From positions 1-5,604 of the forward strand of contig OMRF01000354.1 in the NCBI GenBank assembly GCA_900313435.1: DNA of 5,604 nt, written 5' to 3'. This DNA comes from an uncultured Lachnospiraceae bacterium. Lineage in GTDB: Bacteria > Bacillota > Clostridia > Lachnospirales > Lachnospiraceae. Of this stretch, positions 3,652-5,604 are shown piece after piece (the stretch's first letter is position 1; each line of letters opens with the position of its first letter). The position numbers were made by a program, and so were the translations under genes. Below the pieces are notes generated by a model, which saw nothing but the letters and a program-made list of their open reading frames with translations, was not told where the DNA came from and made no database searches.

Positions 3652-5604
3652 GAAAAAAGAAAAATAAAGATCAAAAAAGAATGTTAAAAAGAATGCAGAG
3701 GCGGCTCTCTATTTCGTTTGTCGCTGTCTGCGTTCTTTTTGCGCTGCTCACCATAAGGCTCATGTTCATAGAAAGGACAAGCGGCGAGCGCTACGAGAAA
3801 AAGGTTCTTTCACAGCAGGAATATGACAGCACGATAATCCCATATCAAAGGGGAGATATCACGGACCGTAGAGGCACCGTGCTTGCAACAAGCGTAGATG
3901 TCTATAATGTGATATTGGATTCGAAGGTCTTAAACTCCGTAAAGAAGACCAATGAAAAGAACAAAAAAAATACGGATATCATCGAGACGACCCTTCAGTA
4001 TCTTTCATTTGTCTTCCCGGATATTGATATCGAAGAAGCAAGAAAGACCATCGTGGAGAGGCCTGACAATCAATACTATGTCCTTAAAAAGCACGCCACC
4101 TATGATGAGATGAAGAACTTTTCCACTCTTGCTTCCGACAAGGAAACGAAGAACAAGATCGCCGGAATATGGTTTGAAAAGGAATATGTCAGGGGCTATC
4201 CCTATGGTTCCTTCGCCTCCAGTGTGATAGGTTTCGTTTCTTCCGACGGGAACGGAGTGACGGGACTTGAGAACCGCTACAACAGTACATTGAACGGCAT
4301 CAACGGTCGAAGCTACGGTTATGTTGACGAAGAAAGCACGGTGGCGCAGACCGTGATAGAAGCTGTGAACGGGAATACCCTGGTTTCCACACTTGACATG
4401 AATGTCCAGACCATAGTTGAAAACGAGATCAAGGCATGGAATGATACCAGGATCAACGAAGAAAACAATGCCCGCTTCGGAAGCAAGAATACCGCGGCTC
4501 TGGTCATGGATCCTTCAAACGGAGAGATCCTCGCTATGGCGACCTACCCGACTTTTGATCTGAACTCCCCCAGGGATCTTTCCGCTTTTTACTCAGAGGA
4601 AGAGTATAAAGCACTTACCTCGGAGGAGCAGTTTAACGCGCTTAATACCATCTGGCAGAATTACTGCGTGAGCCATTCCTTTGAGCCGGGCTCAACCTTC
4701 AAGCCCTTTACCATCGCTGCGGGGCTTGAGACAGGCACTGTAAAGGGCGATGAGGTCTTTGAATGTGATGGTGGAGAGCAGATAGGACCTGATTATGTAA
4801 AATGTATGCTTACCCATGGGCAGCTTGATGTTAAGCAGTCTCTCGAACAAAGCTGTAATGATGCCTTGATGCAGATGTCCTATGCCATAGGCGCGGAAAA
4901 CTTTTCTAATTTTCAGCATCTGTTCGGCTTCGGACAGAGGACGGGCATAGATCTTCCGGGTGAAGCGAGAACCGATACTCTGATCTATTCGAAGGAGGAT
5001 CTCGGCCGCACGATAAACATAGCGACAAATTCCTTCGGACAGAATTTTAACGTTACCATGATCCAGCTGGCGAGCGCCTTTGCCTCCATCGTAAATGGCG
5101 GAAATCTTTACAAACCCCATATGGTAAAGTCTATCGTGGATCCTTCAGGGAATACGCAAAAGACCTTTAGTCCTGAAATAGAAAAAAAGACTTTATCTCC
5201 CGAGGTTTCCGAAGAGTTAAAGACAATGCTTCGGGCAGTAGTGGAGGAGGGAACCGGTAGCATCGCAGGGGTTCTGGGCTATGACATAGGAGGAAAGACA
5301 GGAACGGCCCAGAAACTTCCGAGGTCAGAAGGGAAGAATCTCGTATCCTTCATAGGCTATGCTCCGCAGGAGGATCCGAAGGTACTCATATATGTGGTGG
5401 TCGATGAGCCAAACGATCCCGATCAGGCACATTCAGTCTTTGCACAGGAGATAGCGCACAACATCCTGGTTCAGATCCTTCCGTATCTGAACATCGAAAA
5501 GACTGATCCGACACTGTTTGATGAGAAGATTGAATACACATCCATGTTTACGAAGATAGATACAGAGGGTACTGTAAACGTTGGAAATAATGCTGAAGAG
5601 GGCG
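3648..5604 (+). CDS. Class B penicillin-binding protein, FtsI/SpoVD-type D,D-transpeptidase (3' truncated by window edge)
   Basis: This monofunctional transpeptidase would cross-link peptidoglycan, at the septum by analogy with FtsI/PBP2B, or in spore cortex if it is a SpoVD orthologue. The frame is open for 652 codons to the window end with no stop. From the GTG, order is: a basic tail (1-20), one transmembrane anchor (about 21-41), the PBP dimerisation domain with the RGDITDRRG motif (68-76), and a transpeptidase domain starting near NTAALVMDP (281-289). All three catalytic motifs are present: STFK (349-352, acylated Ser349), SCN (402-404) and KTGT (550-553). Cysteines at 373, 386 and 403 surround the active site. 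No PASTA repeat is visible by residue 652. GTGA overlap with the ftsL-like stop suggests coupling. Shine-Dalgarno support is weak, and ATG codons at 3681 and 3693 are alternatives, but the GTG keeps the positively charged cytoplasmic tail. Confidence 0.93.
   Translation, partial: MRKKKNKDQKRMLKRMQRRLSISFVAVCVLFALLTIRLMFIERTSGERYEKKVLSQQEYDSTIIPYQRGDITDRRGTVLATSVDVYNVILDSKVLNSVKKTNEKNKKNTDIIETTLQYLSFVFPDIDIEEARKTIVERPDNQYYVLKKHATYDEMKNFSTLASDKETKNKIAGIWFEKEYVRGYPYGSFASSVIGFVSSDGNGVTGLENRYNSTLNGINGRSYGYVDEESTVAQTVIEAVNGNTLVSTLDMNVQTIVENEIKAWNDTRINEENNARFGSKNTAALVMDPSNGEILAMATYPTFDLNSPRDLSAFYSEEEYKALTSEEQFNALNTIWQNYCVSHSFEPGSTFKPFTIAAGLETGTVKGDEVFECDGGEQIGPDYVKCMLTHGQLDVKQSLEQSCNDALMQMSYAIGAENFSNFQHLFGFGQRTGIDLPGEARTDTLIYSKEDLGRTINIATNSFGQNFNVTMIQLASAFASIVNGGNLYKPHMVKSIVDPSGNTQKTFSPEIEKKTLSPEVSEELKTMLRAVVEEGTGSIAGVLGYDIGGKTGTAQKLPRSEGKNLVSFIGYAPQEDPKVLIYVVVDEPNDPDQAHSVFAQEIAHNILVQILPYLNIEKTDPTLFDEKIEYTSMFTKIDTEGTVNVGNNAEEG

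Noticed and set aside
4692..5120. Minus-strand open frame (142 codons) opposite the transpeptidase domain of the PBP
   Set aside because: The + strand frame here contains all three PBP catalytic motifs and is open across the region; the minus frame has no recognisable domain.

Overview
The window carries the end of a tRNA-modification gene, a lipoprotein-processing gene and the first part of a division and cell wall (dcw) cluster, all on the + strand. The gene order (queA end, lgt, then mraZ-rsmH-ftsL-like-PBP), moderate GC, heavy use of AGA/AGG arginine and ATA isoleucine codons, strong AAAGGAGG-type ribosome binding sites and the protein sequences point to a low-to-mid GC Firmicute. A Clostridia member, probably Lachnospiraceae (Butyrivibrio-like), is my best guess. 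The taxonomic call is inference from gene order and sequence flavour, not from a search.

Region 1 (1-1538): the C-terminal half of QueA (queuosine biosynthesis), then 18 nt later a complete lgt (prolipoprotein diacylglyceryl transferase). The spacing suggests one transcript. It ends in a convincing rho-independent terminator at 1575-1618.

Region 2 (1619-1751): a compact regulatory leader. It has a sigma-A-like promoter (TTGCTA, 17 nt, TATAGT). Three GTGG repeats at an exact 10-bp period sit at the predicted transcription start, matching the layout of known MraZ operators. A strong Shine-Dalgarno follows, lying in the loop of a possible small hairpin and serving a TTG start codon.

Region 3 (1752-5604): the dcw operon: mraZ (autoregulator), rsmH (16S rRNA C1402 N4-methyltransferase, overlapping mraZ by ATGA), an FtsL/DivIC-like single-pass coiled-coil protein, and a class B penicillin-binding protein of FtsI/SpoVD type. 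The PBP overlaps the preceding stop by GTGA and runs off the right edge without a stop codon. Together these couple MraZ-controlled transcription to septal peptidoglycan synthesis.

Most of the window is ordinary, conserved chromosomal core. I see no mobile element, CRISPR array, tRNA/rRNA or clearly new system. The points most worth a second look are the MraZ operator with the mraZ start correction, the leader structure, the cysteine pair around the PBP active site (a possible redox switch as in SpoVD), and a tyrosine where proteobacterial Lgt has a key histidine.
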